36,396 bases of DNA from Actinophytocola sp. (GCA_009379975.1 WHSS01000018.1:1-36396), one strand, 5' to 3'. Numbered from the stretch's first letter, positions 16,896-27,020 are shown. Numbers and translations are program-made. The notes: generated by a model not told the origin, from the sequence alone.

Positions 16896-18122
16896 ATGCC
16901 AGAAGAGCACTACCTCGTCGGCCTGGATCTCACCGGACGAAGGGTCGTCGTCGTCGGTGGCGGCGTCGTCGCCCAGCGGCGGCTACCCCGGCTGGTCGGG
17001 GCGGGGGCGATTGTCGACGTCATCGCTCCGCACACCACTCCCGCCGTCGAAGGCATGGCCGATGCGGGGGAGTTGACGTGGCACCAGCGCCGGTACACCG
17101 AAGGCGATCTCGAAGGCGCGTGGTACGTGCTGGCCTGCACCGACGATTCCGCCGTGAACGCTGCGGTCTGTGAGGAGGCAGAGCGCCGCACCATCTTCTG
17201 CGTGCGCGCCGACGCGGGGGAGCAGGGCACCGCGGTGACGCCGGCCTCGGGTGAGTACGAGGGCCTGCTGGTCGGAGTGCTCTCCGGCGGTGAGCCGCTG
17301 CGGTCAGCCGCGGTGCGCGACGGCCTGCTGGACGCGTTGCGCGAGGGCAGGGTGACCGACAGCGCGCCCGTCGCAGGCGAAGCGTCCGGCATGGGTTCGG
17401 TCGCCCTGGTCGGCGGTGGCCCTGGCGATCCGGAACTGATCACGGTCGCGGGCAGGCGGTTGCTGGCCAGGGCCGACGTCGTCGTCGCCGACCGGCTGGC
17501 GCCCCGGGAACTGCTCGACGACCTGCCGCCCCAGGTGGAAGTCGTAGATGCCGCGAAGATCCCCTACGGCAGGGCCGCGAGCCAGGATGTGATCAACGCG
17601 ACGCTGATCGAACGGGCCAAAGCGGGCAAGTTCGTCGTGCGGCTCAAGGGTGGCGATCCGTACCTGTTCGGCCGGGGCTTCGAGGAAGTGATCGCCTGTG
17701 CGCAGGCAGGCGTGCCGATCACCGTGGTGCCGGGGATCACCAGCGCCTTCTCGGTACCCGCACTGGCCGACATCCCGGTGACCCACCGGGGCGTGTCACA
17801 CGAGGTGGTCGTGGTGTCGGGACACATCGCACCTCGCCACGAGCAGTCGCTGGTGGACTGGGACGCGCTCGCGAAGCTACGCGGGACGATCGTGCTGATG
17901 ATGGGCGTCGAGCGCATCAGGCAGTTCGCCGACGCGCTGCTAGCGGGCGGCCGCCCGGCCGAGACCCCGGTGGGGGTGGTGCAGGACGGCAGCACGCGCA
18001 GGCAACGAGTACTGCGGTCCACCCTCGACGCCGTGGCGGACGACATCGCCGCCGAAGGGATCCGCCCGCCCGCGGTGATCGTGATCGGCCCGGTGGCCGG
18101 GCTGCACGAAGAGCTGGGCTAG
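16896..18122 (+). CDS. cysG: Siroheme synthase: precorrin-2 dehydrogenase and uroporphyrinogen-III C-methyltransferase
   Basis: Bifunctional enzyme of siroheme synthesis, 408 residues. The N-terminal part (about 1-150) has the NAD site RRVVVVGGGVVAQRRLPRLV and the precorrin-2 dehydrogenase pattern YVLACTDDSAVNAAVCEEAE. The C-terminal part (about 166-405) is a SAM-dependent uroporphyrinogen-III methyltransferase with VALVGGGPGDPELITVAGRR, DVVVADRLAPRELL, VVRLKGGDPYLFGRGFEE and VVPGITSAFSVPALADIPVT. Siroheme serves sulphite and nitrite reductases in the cytoplasm. The ATG 16896 lies after a likely leaderless or short-leader promoter, as the spacer is 56 bases and I see only a weak site. It ends seven bases from the convergent hydrolase gene. 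The 50 residues usually found at the end of the E. coli N-terminal module are shortened. Confidence 0.94.
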   Translation: MPEEHYLVGLDLTGRRVVVVGGGVVAQRRLPRLVGAGAIVDVIAPHTTPAVEGMADAGELTWHQRRYTEGDLEGAWYVLACTDDSAVNAAVCEEAERRTIFCVRADAGEQGTAVTPASGEYEGLLVGVLSGGEPLRSAAVRDGLLDALREGRVTDSAPVAGEASGMGSVALVGGGPGDPELITVAGRRLLARADVVVADRLAPRELLDDLPPQVEVVDAAKIPYGRAASQDVINATLIERAKAGKFVVRLKGGDPYLFGRGFEEVIACAQAGVPITVVPGITSAFSVPALADIPVTHRGVSHEVVVVSGHIAPRHEQSLVDWDALAKLRGTIVLMMGVERIRQFADALLAGGRPAETPVGVVQDGSTRRQRVLRSTLDAVADDIAAEGIRPPAVIVIGPVAGLHEELG

Positions 18123-18129
18123 GCCGGGT

Positions 18130-19023
18130 TCAGGCTACTGCCGCGCTGTCGAAACGCTCGTTGAGGAAGGCGATCATCGCCTCGGTGAGCCGCTCCGGCT
18201 TCAACCGGAGCTCGACCGGGCTGCGGGCGCGGATGAACTGCGCGGCCGGCATGTCGGCGGCCAGCGTGTCGGCGTCGCCGAACGGGTGAATCGGATCGCG
18301 GGCGTGACCGATCACCAAGGCGGGTGTCTCGATCTGCTTCCGTAGCGAGCGGGGCGGGGCGATCCGGCCGAAGAGCAGCCCGTGCAGCACGGCGGCCATG
18401 CCGGCCGGGTCCTGCTGCAGGGTGTCGGTCACGACGTCGACCCACAGGTTGCCGTGCGGCACCCAGCCCGCGACCCTGCTCACCGCCCGGACCATCGACG
18501 GCACGAAGCGGGCGGAGTAAAGCAGCGGCGGGAAGGCGATAAGTCCGGCGAAGACCGCATTGTCGAGCACCGGCATCTCGATGAGCAGCCCGTGCAGCCG
18601 CTCCGGGGCGAGCACGCCGACCTCGAGCGAGACGTTCGCTCCCAGTGATGTGCCGCCGACAACGGCCTTGTCCACGCCGAGGTGATCCAGCAGTGCGAGA
18701 ACCTGCTCGCCGCCGGCGGTCGTCGAATACCGCCAGGACTCCGTCGGGCGGTCGGAGTCACCGTGGCCGAGCAGGTCCATCGTGACGACCCGGAAGCCTT
18801 CCCGCGCCAACCCTCGTGCCAGGGCGCGGTGCATCCGGCGGGTCATCAGGAGGCCGTGGGTCAGCACGACGACCTTCTCGCCCTGGCCGTACTCTGTGTA
18901 CGCGAGATGGAACCCGTCGTGCTCGAAGCGTGCGGATATCTCGAGCGGGGCGAGCGCGAGCGGCGGCCGCGGTGATGGGGCGGCCTGCTCTTCGGGTTCG
19001 GGTTCCGGGCCGAGTGCGTTCAT
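18130..19023 (-). CDS. Alpha/beta hydrolase
   Basis: Alpha/beta-fold hydrolase of 297 residues. The oxyanion motif VLTHGLLM is at about 53-60, MDLLGHGDSDRP at about 82-93, the nucleophile elbow GGTSLGAN (G-x-S-x-G, Ser about 124) and the late Asp/His region near ARDPIHPFGDAD and the C-terminus. The first 28 residues are rich in Pro and Glu and probably disordered. Family resemblance is to lipase- or haloalkane-type hydrolases (for example the LipZ class); the substrate cannot be told. The ATG at 19021-19023 follows GGAGGTTG with a short spacer. Two CTGATCAG palindromes lie 33-50 bases upstream and suggest control by a regulator. Confidence 0.88.
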   Translation of the reverse strand: MNALGPEPEPEEQAAPSPRPPLALAPLEISARFEHDGFHLAYTEYGQGEKVVVLTHGLLMTRRMHRALARGLAREGFRVVTMDLLGHGDSDRPTESWRYSTTAGGEQVLALLDHLGVDKAVVGGTSLGANVSLEVGVLAPERLHGLLIEMPVLDNAVFAGLIAFPPLLYSARFVPSMVRAVSRVAGWVPHGNLWVDVVTDTLQQDPAGMAAVLHGLLFGRIAPPRSLRKQIETPALVIGHARDPIHPFGDADTLAADMPAAQFIRARSPVELRLKPERLTEAMIAFLNERFDSAAVA

Positions 19024-19053
19024 CTGGCGTCAACCTCCAGCACGGTCCTACTT

Positions 19054-19073
19054 CACTGATCAGCACTGATCAG
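19054..19073. promoter_or_regulatory. Tandem CTGATCAG operator-like repeats
   Basis: The ten-base unit CACTGATCAG occurs twice in tandem (19054-19063, 19064-19073). Each copy holds the perfect palindrome CTGATCAG, and the two palindromes are ten bases apart, one helical turn, so a regulator could bind both on one DNA face. It lies 31 bases upstream of the hydrolase start. One related half, CTGATCA, occurs at 28273-28279, about 30 bases upstream of the MFS start. Confidence 0.5.
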
Positions 19074-19090
19074 CATCGTACGGCCCACCC

Positions 19091-19173
19091 GCGCTGAAAG
19101 ACGCCTTCAGTCCGTTCAACGAGGTGAAAGGAGCTTTCAGTCCATCCAGCGGACTGAAGGCGTCTTTCAGCGC
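19091..19173. repeat. Intergenic palindromic repeat, copy A
   Basis: Perfect inverted arms of 24 bases, 19091-19114 and 19150-19173, each built as GCGCTGAAAGACGCC then TTCAGTCCG, enclose 35 bases with a further GAAAG/CTTTC stem. The element stands between the end of the lipoprotein gene and the hydrolase promoter, both on the minus strand, so it may end the lipoprotein transcript. It belongs to the same family as the elements at 26941-27020 and 28289-28345. Confidence 0.85.
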
Positions 19174-19184
19174 TTGTGCGGGGC

Positions 19185-19736
19185 TCACTCGTCGGTGATG
19201 ACGGCGGCCAGCACGTCCGTATCGCCTTTTGAGCAGCTGGTACCGCCTTGTGACGACGGCGGCCCGGAAACACACGCCCACCCGTCGACCGTCGCCTTCA
19301 CCGGGTGACGAGAGCCCGCGGGCTGCTTACCGGCGATCTCGGCGTGGAAGGCCGCGACCACCTGCTCGGCCAACCCGCACCCCGCGTCGCCGCGCATGAC
19401 CCGCAGCGTGAAGCCACTCGCCGCGGTGACAGTGCCGCATTGCCCGCCGGCACGGGGCCGGGTCGCCTGCCGGGTCGCAGACGTAGTCGTCGGTGCGGGC
19501 TTGCTCGCGCGTGGCGTCGTGGTCTCGGCGCGATCCGGCAGCGGCGGCAGCTTCGGCGACGTGGCGGAAGTCGTACTCACCGGCGACGACGCGACGGACG
19601 CCTGATCCGCGGCTGGCCGGTCGGCGGCGCACCCGGCGAGCAGCCCCGCACAGGCGAGCGCGCTGAGCGTGCGAAGCGATGTATGTCGTAAGAAGTACCG
19701 GTTCGAACCGATTTCCTTGCTCGCGTACCGTCGCAC
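19185..19736 (-). CDS. Putative lipoprotein
   Basis: Probable secreted lipoprotein of 183 residues with no recognised domain. The signal peptide ends in the lipobox LLAGC (Cys about 38), after a hydrophobic stretch LSALACAG. A Thr/Ser/Pro/Ala-rich linker follows (to about residue 105), then a small folded part with four cysteines: GGQCGTVTAASGFTLRVMRG, split as GGQCGTV and FTLRVMRGDAGCG, then WACVSGPPSSQGG and SCSKGDTDVL. The cysteine spacing suggests two disulphide bonds outside the cell. GTG 19734-19736 is my choice because AGGA lies just upstream; the frame is open further but that part overlaps pgsA. Only 17 bases lie between this start and the pgsA start. Function unknown. Confidence 0.75.
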   Translation of the reverse strand: MRRYASKEIGSNRYFLRHTSLRTLSALACAGLLAGCAADRPAADQASVASSPVSTTSATSPKLPPLPDRAETTTPRASKPAPTTTSATRQATRPRAGGQCGTVTAASGFTLRVMRGDAGCGLAEQVVAAFHAEIAGKQPAGSRHPVKATVDGWACVSGPPSSQGGTSCSKGDTDVLAAVITDE

Positions 19737-19753
19737 GGTCCTATTGTGGGCGA
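19717..19753 (+). promoter_or_regulatory. Likely leaderless promoter of pgsA
   Basis: TATTGT at 19742-19747 lies six bases before the pgsA GTG at 19754, which is the spacing expected if transcription starts on the GTG itself. TTGCTC at 19717-19722 could be the -35 box with a 19-base spacer. The site lies inside the start of the divergent lipoprotein gene. Leaderless genes are common in actinobacteria. Confidence 0.45.
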
Positions 19754-20386
19754 GTGAGCACTGAGGAAGGCGTGGGACGCGCCGAAGGATCACTGGCGCG
19801 TCAGGCGCTGACCGTCCCGAACCTGCTGTCGCTGCTGCGGCTGGCACTGGTCCCGGTCTTCCTCTGGCTACTGCTCGGCCCCCAGGAGGACGGGCTCGCG
19901 ATCGCGGTGCTGATGTTCGCCGGGTTCAGCGACTGGCTCGACGGCAAGCTGGCCCGGTGGCTCAACCAGATGAGCCGCCTCGGCCAGTTGCTCGACCCCG
20001 CGGCGGACCGGCTCTACATCCTCGCGATCCTCATCGCGTTCCTGCTGCGCGATGTGCTGCCAGCGTGGGTGATAGCCGCCCTGGTCGGCAGGGAGGTGGT
20101 GCTGTTCCTCTGCGTCCTGGTGCTGCGTCGCAGGCGGTTCAGCTATCCCGAAGTGACCTACGTCGGCAAGGGTGCGACGTTCGTTCTGATGTACGCCTTC
20201 CCCATGCTCCTGCTCGTGCAGGGTGACCTCATCGCCGACGGCGCGGCCGAAGTCATCCAGCCGTTCGCGTACGCTTTCATGATTTGGGGCGGTGTGCTCT
20301 ACATCTGGTCCGGCGTCCTGTATGTGATCCAGACCGTGCTCGCCGTGACCTCATCGTTGCCCGATCACCTGACGTCCACCCCGTAA
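19754..20386 (+). CDS. pgsA: CDP-alcohol phosphatidyltransferase
   Basis: Membrane enzyme of phospholipid synthesis, 210 residues. The family motif D-G-x2-A-R-x8-G-x3-D-x3-D is complete: DGKLARWLNQMSRL then GQLLDPAADRL. It transfers a phosphatidyl group from CDP-diacylglycerol to an alcohol; in this gene position the M. tuberculosis relative is called pgsA2. The product could be phosphatidylglycerol phosphate or, as in some actinobacteria, cardiolipin. Five or six hydrophobic segments are seen, e.g. LLRLALVPVFLWLLLG, IAVLMFAGF, ILAILIAFLLRDVLPAWVIA, VVLFLCVLVL, FVLMYAFPMLLL. I start at GTG 19754, six bases after a likely -10 box, since the region upstream would overlap the divergent lipoprotein gene. 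First gene of the conserved block that leads to gcvP. Confidence 0.88.
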   Translation: MSTEEGVGRAEGSLARQALTVPNLLSLLRLALVPVFLWLLLGPQEDGLAIAVLMFAGFSDWLDGKLARWLNQMSRLGQLLDPAADRLYILAILIAFLLRDVLPAWVIAALVGREVVLFLCVLVLRRRRFSYPEVTYVGKGATFVLMYAFPMLLLVQGDLIADGAAEVIQPFAYAFMIWGGVLYIWSGVLYVIQTVLAVTSSLPDHLTSTP

Positions 20387-20509
20387 GGTAAGGCGCTGAA
20401 ATCGCAGCAGTGCCGCTCGCTTGATCACCGGCTCGCCTCGGCGTGCGCGATCGGGCGCCCGGATGCCAAACTCTGCGGCGAAACAAGCCTGGAAGCGAAG
20501 GGAAGGGCA

Positions 20510-20890
20510 GTGGACGTTCCAGCTGAGTTGCGCTACACCGAGGAGCACGAGTGGGTCGACGCCCGCTCGGAGGCCGTGCGGGTGGGCATCACGGAGTACG
20601 CCCAAGACCAGCTCGGCGATGTCGTCTTCGTCGATCTGCCGGAGCCGGGGACGAGCCTGACCGCGGGCGATGTATTCGGCGAGGTGGAGTCGACCAAGAG
20701 CGTTTCGGAGCTGTTCGCCCCGATCGACGGCGAGATCATCGTGAGCAACGCCGCCGTGGCCGACGCGCCAGAGCTGATCAACAGCGACCCCTACGGCGAG
20801 GGCTGGCTGGTGGAAATCATGCCCGCCGAGCCCGCCGATGTCGGTGCTCTGCTCGACGCGGACGCCTACCAGAAGTTGATCGAGGGTTGA
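20510..20890 (+). CDS. gcvH: Glycine cleavage system H protein
   Basis: Lipoyl carrier protein of the glycine cleavage system, 126 residues. The lipoylated lysine is in EVESTKSVSELFAP; other family marks are YTEEHEWV at the start, GITEYAQDQLGDVVFVDLPE and LINSDPYGEGWLVEI. It shuttles the aminomethyl group from GcvP to GcvT. Start GTG 20510 follows GGAAGGG closely. gcvP lies 3.1 kb downstream in the same direction, after garA and two MerR genes; gcvT is not in the window. 123 bases separate it from pgsA and 124 from garA, so it may have its own promoter. Confidence 0.97.
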   Translation: MDVPAELRYTEEHEWVDARSEAVRVGITEYAQDQLGDVVFVDLPEPGTSLTAGDVFGEVESTKSVSELFAPIDGEIIVSNAAVADAPELINSDPYGEGWLVEIMPAEPADVGALLDADAYQKLIEG

Positions 20891-21014
20891 GGGTCCCGCG
20901 GAGGCGATTTCCCAGCCGGTTGGGGGAGTCAAGGGACACTGAAGCGATCAGGCACGGTACGTTGGCAACCACACCATCCCGAGTCCCCAAGAGCAGCGCG
21001 TTAGGAGAGTCCAG

Positions 21015-21479
21015 GTGAGCACGAACGACGGTCCCGGCGTTCCCCCAGAAGAGGCTCCGGAGCGGACCTCCGTCTTCCGGGCTGACTTCCTCGATGAGCC
21101 GCAGGCGCAGGAGGCTCCGCCGAGCGATGCGCCGGTCGCGGGTGTCGAGGCGCTTCCGGCCGGATCGGCGCTCCTCGTGGTCAAGCGTGGCCCGAATGCG
21201 GGCTCGCGGTTCCTGCTGGACCGGGACACCACCAGCGCGGGACGCCATCCGGACAGCGACATCTTCCTCGATGACGTGACGGTCTCCCGCAGGCATGCGG
21301 AGTTCCGGCGCGAAGGCGGCGAGTTCGTGGTGATCGACGTCGGCAGCCTCAACGGCACCTATGTCAACCGGGAGCCGGTCGACCAGGCTGTACTCGCCGG
21401 TGGCGACGAGGTACAGATCGGCAAGTTCCGGCTGGTGTTCCTTACTGGCGCGACGGCCGGGAGTCAGACAGCACAGTGA
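21015..21479 (+). CDS. garA: FHA-domain regulator GarA (OdhI-like) with altered phospho-motif
   Basis: Phospho-switch protein that, unphosphorylated, inhibits 2-oxoglutarate dehydrogenase and glutamate dehydrogenase and stimulates glutamate synthase. Of 154 residues, about 50-145 form the FHA domain with GRHPDSDIFLDDVTVSRRHA and VGSLNGTYVNREPVD, close to the mycobacterial sequence. The N-terminal motif, ETTSVFRADFL in GarA and OdhI, reads ERTSVFRADFL here: Arg17 replaces the first threonine, the PknG site in relatives, while Thr18, the PknB-type site, is kept. The DNA is GAG CGG ACC TCC, so the reading is clear. GTG 21015 follows AGGAGA. Its stop overlaps the start of the next gene as GTGA. 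Confidence 0.96.
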   Translation: MSTNDGPGVPPEEAPERTSVFRADFLDEPQAQEAPPSDAPVAGVEALPAGSALLVVKRGPNAGSRFLLDRDTTSAGRHPDSDIFLDDVTVSRRHAEFRREGGEFVVIDVGSLNGTYVNREPVDQAVLAGGDEVQIGKFRLVFLTGATAGSQTAQ

Positions 21480-22255
21480 CGGCGGCAGGTCGGCCCAGCG
21501 GGGCGGGTCCCTCGGAGAGGGGGGCCGGCAAGGCGGAGCGCAACGGGCTGAGTATCGGGGCAGTACTTGCGCAGCTGCGTCCCGAGTTCCCCGATGTCAC
21601 GATCTCCAAGATCCGCTTCCTGGAGTCGGAGGGCCTGGTGCAGCCAGCGCGAACCACGTCGGGGTACCGGCAGTTCACGGCCGCCGACGTGGAACGGCTC
21701 AGGTTCGTGCTGTCGGCGCAACGTGACCACTACCTGCCGCTCAAGGTGATCAAGGACCAACTCGATGCCGCGGACCGCGGTCTTGAGCCAGCGATTCCGA
21801 CGCCGAAGCTGCCGCGCAAGCTGGTCTCGCTCGACGGCAATGGCACCGGTGCGCCGACCGCGGCGGACTTCACGCCGAGCACGGAGATCAGGCTGACGAA
21901 GGAAGAGCTGCTCGCCTCGGCCGGCATCGACGGCGGCATGCTGGCCGAGCTGGAACAGTTCGGGTTGATCCGGCCGGGTGCGGCCGGCTTCTACGACACG
22001 GACGCGGTCGTCGTCGCCAAGACGGTCAAGGCGATGACCGAGTTCGGCATCGAGCCGCGGCACCTGCGTGCGTTCCGGGCATCGGCCGACCGTGAAGTCG
22101 GTTTGCTCGAGCAGATCGTGACGCCGGTGTCGCGACATCGTGACGCGGATGCGCGCGAGCGGGCGGACGAACTCGTCCGTGAGCTCGCCGCGCTCTCGGT
22201 GAAGTTGCATACGTTGCTGGTCAAGGCAGGTATACGGGGTGTCACCGGCGGTTGA
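21476..22255 (+). CDS. ftsR: MerR-family regulator, FtsR/Rv1828-like
   Basis: MerR-type transcription regulator of 259 residues, translated from GTG 21476 which overlaps the garA stop by four bases. The winged helix is at about residues 25-95: LSIGAVLAQLRPEFPDVTIS, KIRFLESEGLVQPARTTSGY, RQFTAADVERLRFVLSAQRD and HYLPLKVIKDQLD. A second helical domain follows (EELLASAGIDGGMLAELEQF, DTDAVVVAKTVKAM). It is the orthologue by position and sequence of M. tuberculosis Rv1828; in Corynebacterium glutamicum the relative FtsR activates ftsZ. The symbol is assigned on that basis. Dimer formation is likely through the C-terminal part. Confidence 0.9.
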   Translation: MTAAGRPSGAGPSERGAGKAERNGLSIGAVLAQLRPEFPDVTISKIRFLESEGLVQPARTTSGYRQFTAADVERLRFVLSAQRDHYLPLKVIKDQLDAADRGLEPAIPTPKLPRKLVSLDGNGTGAPTAADFTPSTEIRLTKEELLASAGIDGGMLAELEQFGLIRPGAAGFYDTDAVVVAKTVKAMTEFGIEPRHLRAFRASADREVGLLEQIVTPVSRHRDADARERADELVRELAALSVKLHTLLVKAGIRGVTGG

Positions 22256-22434
22256 GTGCGCCGGATATCGAGGCGTGGGGCAGCTCAGCCCCTTCAAGTC
22301 CTCGCTCATGGCGCCTACCCTGAGTCCATCGCATTGCTGGGCATACAGTCCGGATGACGGGTAGCGTCGACGATGTCAATGCGGGATGCTGGAGAGAGTG
22401 TTCAGCCCGCGCGCAAGAGAGGGAGGCGAGGCCG

Positions 22435-22908
22435 ATGAACGAGATGCGCGTCGTCGGTGTGCGGGTCGAACTGCCCGCGAACACACCAATCTTGTTGTTG
22501 CGGGAAACCAAGGGTGAGCGTTACCTCCCGATCTGGATCGGGTCGGTCGAGGCCACCGCCATCGCGCTGGAGCAGCAGGGCGTTCGCCCCGCACGCCCGC
22601 TGACCCACGACCTGCTGAAGGAAGTCATCGGCGCGTTGGGCCGGGAGCTGCAGCGGGTCGTCATCACCGACCTGAAGGAAGGCACGTTCTTCGCCGAGCT
22701 GGTCTTCGACGGGGACATCAGGGTCTCGGCTCGTCCGAGCGATTCGGTGGCGCTCGCCCTGCGCGCGGGCGTGCCGATCCACGCGGAGGATTCCGTGCTC
22801 GACGAAGCCGGTCTGATCATCCCGGACGAGCAGGAGGACGAGGTCGAGAAGTTCCGCGAGTTCCTCGATTCCGTTTCGCCCGAAGACTTCCGCGGCGCCG
22901 ACACGTAG
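22435..22908 (+). CDS. Bifunctional nuclease (BFN/DUF151) domain protein
   Basis: Protein of 157 residues with the BFN (DUF151) domain over nearly its whole length; relative of M. tuberculosis Rv1829. Marks are MRVVGVRVELPANTPILLLR, LPIWIGSVEATAIALEQQGV, PLTHDLLKEVIGALG, GTFFAELVF and RPSDSVALALRAGVPI. BFN proteins of plants were described as nucleases; the bacterial role is unsettled. ATG 22435 is chosen because GAGGGAGG lies a few bases upstream; the frame is open to 22354 but that part lacks family likeness. 179 bases separate it from the ftsR-like gene, with no obvious terminator. Confidence 0.93.
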   Translation: MNEMRVVGVRVELPANTPILLLRETKGERYLPIWIGSVEATAIALEQQGVRPARPLTHDLLKEVIGALGRELQRVVITDLKEGTFFAELVFDGDIRVSARPSDSVALALRAGVPIHAEDSVLDEAGLIIPDEQEDEVEKFREFLDSVSPEDFRGADT

Positions 22909-22915
22909 GACGGAG

Positions 22916-22962
22916 CCCAAGGACCCCTTCGGTGCTTATGCGGCGCCCAAGGCGCCCTTGGG
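22916..22962 (+). terminator. Double AAGG/CCTT hairpin after the BFN gene
   Basis: Perfect hairpin CCCAAGG (22946-22952), CGC, CCTTGGG (22956-22962). A first copy of CCCAAGG at 22916-22922 can pair with the same right arm, giving two alternative stems. Probably ends the BFN transcript. Confidence 0.5.
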
Positions 22963-22983
22963 TTCGCGGTGGCACCCGCAAAC

Positions 22984-23002
22984 CCTCAACTTGAAGTTGA
23001 GG
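22984..23002. promoter_or_regulatory. 19-base perfect dyad upstream of the second MerR gene
   Basis: CCTCAACTTGAAGTTGAGG has nine-base arms around a single G, and the flanks AA and TT extend the symmetry with one mismatch. Length and shape resemble operators of MerR-family regulators, which lie in a 19-base promoter spacer. It is 106 bases before the MerR gene at 23108; a second inverted repeat, AGTGAATC (23055-23062) and GATTCACT (23073-23080), lies between. Probably an autoregulatory site, or a site for the ftsR-like protein. Confidence 0.55.
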
Positions 23003-23107
23003 TTTACCGCGAGTCGCGTTGACCGGCCCCGCTCGCGGGCTTACCGTCAGTGCTAGTGAATCGCGTTCGTGTGATTCACTGCTCGTCTGGTGCTGTGGGA
23101 GGTTTGC

Positions 23108-23671
23108 GTGGTCGAGGAAAGGCCTATGCGGGTCGCGGGCGAACAGGGTGAACTGTTCCCTGACGCTTCGGTTCCGGACGAGCTCGTCGGTTACCGGGGG
23201 CCTGCCGCATGTCAGATCGCCGGCATCACCTACCGGCAGCTGGACTACTGGGCGCGCACCAAGCTGGTGGCGCCGAGCATCCGCACCGCGCAGGGCTCGG
23301 GCTCGCAGCGGCTGTACTCGTTCAAGGACATCTTGGTCCTCAAGATCGTGAAGCGGCTGCTGGACGCGGGCGTCTCGTTGCAGAACATCCGCTCGGCCGT
23401 CGCACACCTGCGTGAGCGCGGCGTCCGTGACCTCGCCACGGTCACGCTCTTCTCCGACGGCGCGACCGTGTACGAGTGCACCTCGCCCGAGGAGATCGTC
23501 GACCTGCTGCAAGGCGGTCAGGGCGTCTTCGGGATCGCGGTGAGCGGGGCGATGCAGGAGATCTCCGGCACCATTCATGAGTTCCCGGCGGAGCGCGCCG
23601 ACGGCGGCGAGGTGGAGCAGCAGATCCCGGACGAGCTGAGCCAGCGGCGCAGCGCACGGCGTACCGGCTGA
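23108..23671 (+). CDS. MerR-family regulator, Rv1830-like
   Basis: MerR-type regulator of 187 residues, relative of M. tuberculosis Rv1830 by position and sequence. The DNA-binding part reads GYRGPAACQIAGITYRQLDY, WARTKLVAPSIRTAQGSGSQ and RLYSFKDILVLKIVKRLLDA; the rest (LFSDGATVYECTSPEEIVDL) is typical of this subgroup. In this group the tyrosine-rich WAR..LV motif is diagnostic. GTG 23108 is chosen because GGGAGG lies five bases upstream; an earlier GTG at 23090 has no site. In mycobacteria this protein has been linked to cell division or chromosome maintenance. Its upstream region carries a 19-base dyad likely to be its operator. The riboswitch of gcvP begins 76 bases after the stop. Confidence 0.9.
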   Translation: MVEERPMRVAGEQGELFPDASVPDELVGYRGPAACQIAGITYRQLDYWARTKLVAPSIRTAQGSGSQRLYSFKDILVLKIVKRLLDAGVSLQNIRSAVAHLRERGVRDLATVTLFSDGATVYECTSPEEIVDLLQGGQGVFGIAVSGAMQEISGTIHEFPAERADGGEVEQQIPDELSQRRSARRTG

Positions 23672-23747
23672 CCCGGCGCGAAGCCGTGGCGATGCGCCGG
23701 TGATTCCCTACGGTGACGTAGACTGCGGCTGTATTCGTTGAACCCTT

Positions 23748-23953
23748 GCGGGAGAGTTCGAGCCGTCCCCGCGTGCTCGGCGCCGAAGGAGCAAATCCTC
23801 CCCGGAACCTCTCAGGCATAACGGACCGCTAGGGTGAGTTGCCTCTGGAAAGAGGTCATCGGTCGACCCGGTGACTCGCCGAAGGTGCAAGCTTGATGTG
23901 TGACGTCAAGTGAACCTCTCAGGCGCCCGATGTGTCGGGCACGGACAGAGGGG
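23748..23953 (+). ncRNA. Tandem glycine riboswitch upstream of gcvP
   Basis: Two glycine aptamers in series. The first has GCGGGAGAGTTCG (23748-23760), GCCGAAGGAGCAA (23781-23793) and GAACCTCTCAGGCA (23805-23818). The second has CTCTGGAAAGAGG (about 23843-23855), CGCCGAAGGTGCAAGC (23877-23892) and GAACCTCTCAGGCGCCC (23912-23928), ending ACAGAGGGG (about 23945-23953). Both cores GCCGAAGG.GCAA and ACCTCTCAGGC are unmistakable. In other bacteria this RNA turns on glycine cleavage when glycine is high. TAGACT at 23719-23724 is a possible -10 box. Expression platform is probably the stretch before the gcvP site GGAGG (23996-24000). Confidence 0.97.
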
Positions 23954-24009
23954 GAGGGCCGAGGGCAACCCGTCCGCGGCCCGACCCCAACGACCGGAGG
24001 CATGCGATC

Positions 24010-26940
<2,931 letters not shown>

Positions 26941-26946
<6 letters not shown>

Positions 26947-27020
26947 AAGGCGCTTTCAGTCCACTGGACGGACTGAAGGCGCCTTCACTCCGCTCAACGG
27001 AGTGAAGGCGTCTTTCAGCG
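26941..27020. repeat. Intergenic palindromic repeat, copy B, holding both flanking stop codons
   Basis: Three palindromic units in series: CTGAAAGGCGCTTTCAG (26943-26959), CTGAAGGCGCCTTCAC (26973-26988) and GTGAAGGCGTCTTTCAG (27002-27018). They are joined by TCCACTGGACGGA and TCCGCTCAACGGA, whose ends also pair. The outermost CTGAAAG on each strand supplies the TGA of gcvP (26944-26946) and of the MFS gene (27015-27017). Position between convergent genes fits a bidirectional terminator. Same family as copies A (19091) and C (28289). Confidence 0.88.

Noticed and set aside
23932-24009. Earlier in-frame start of gcvP
   Set aside because: It would lie inside the second glycine aptamer; ATG 24010 has a good site and fits family length.
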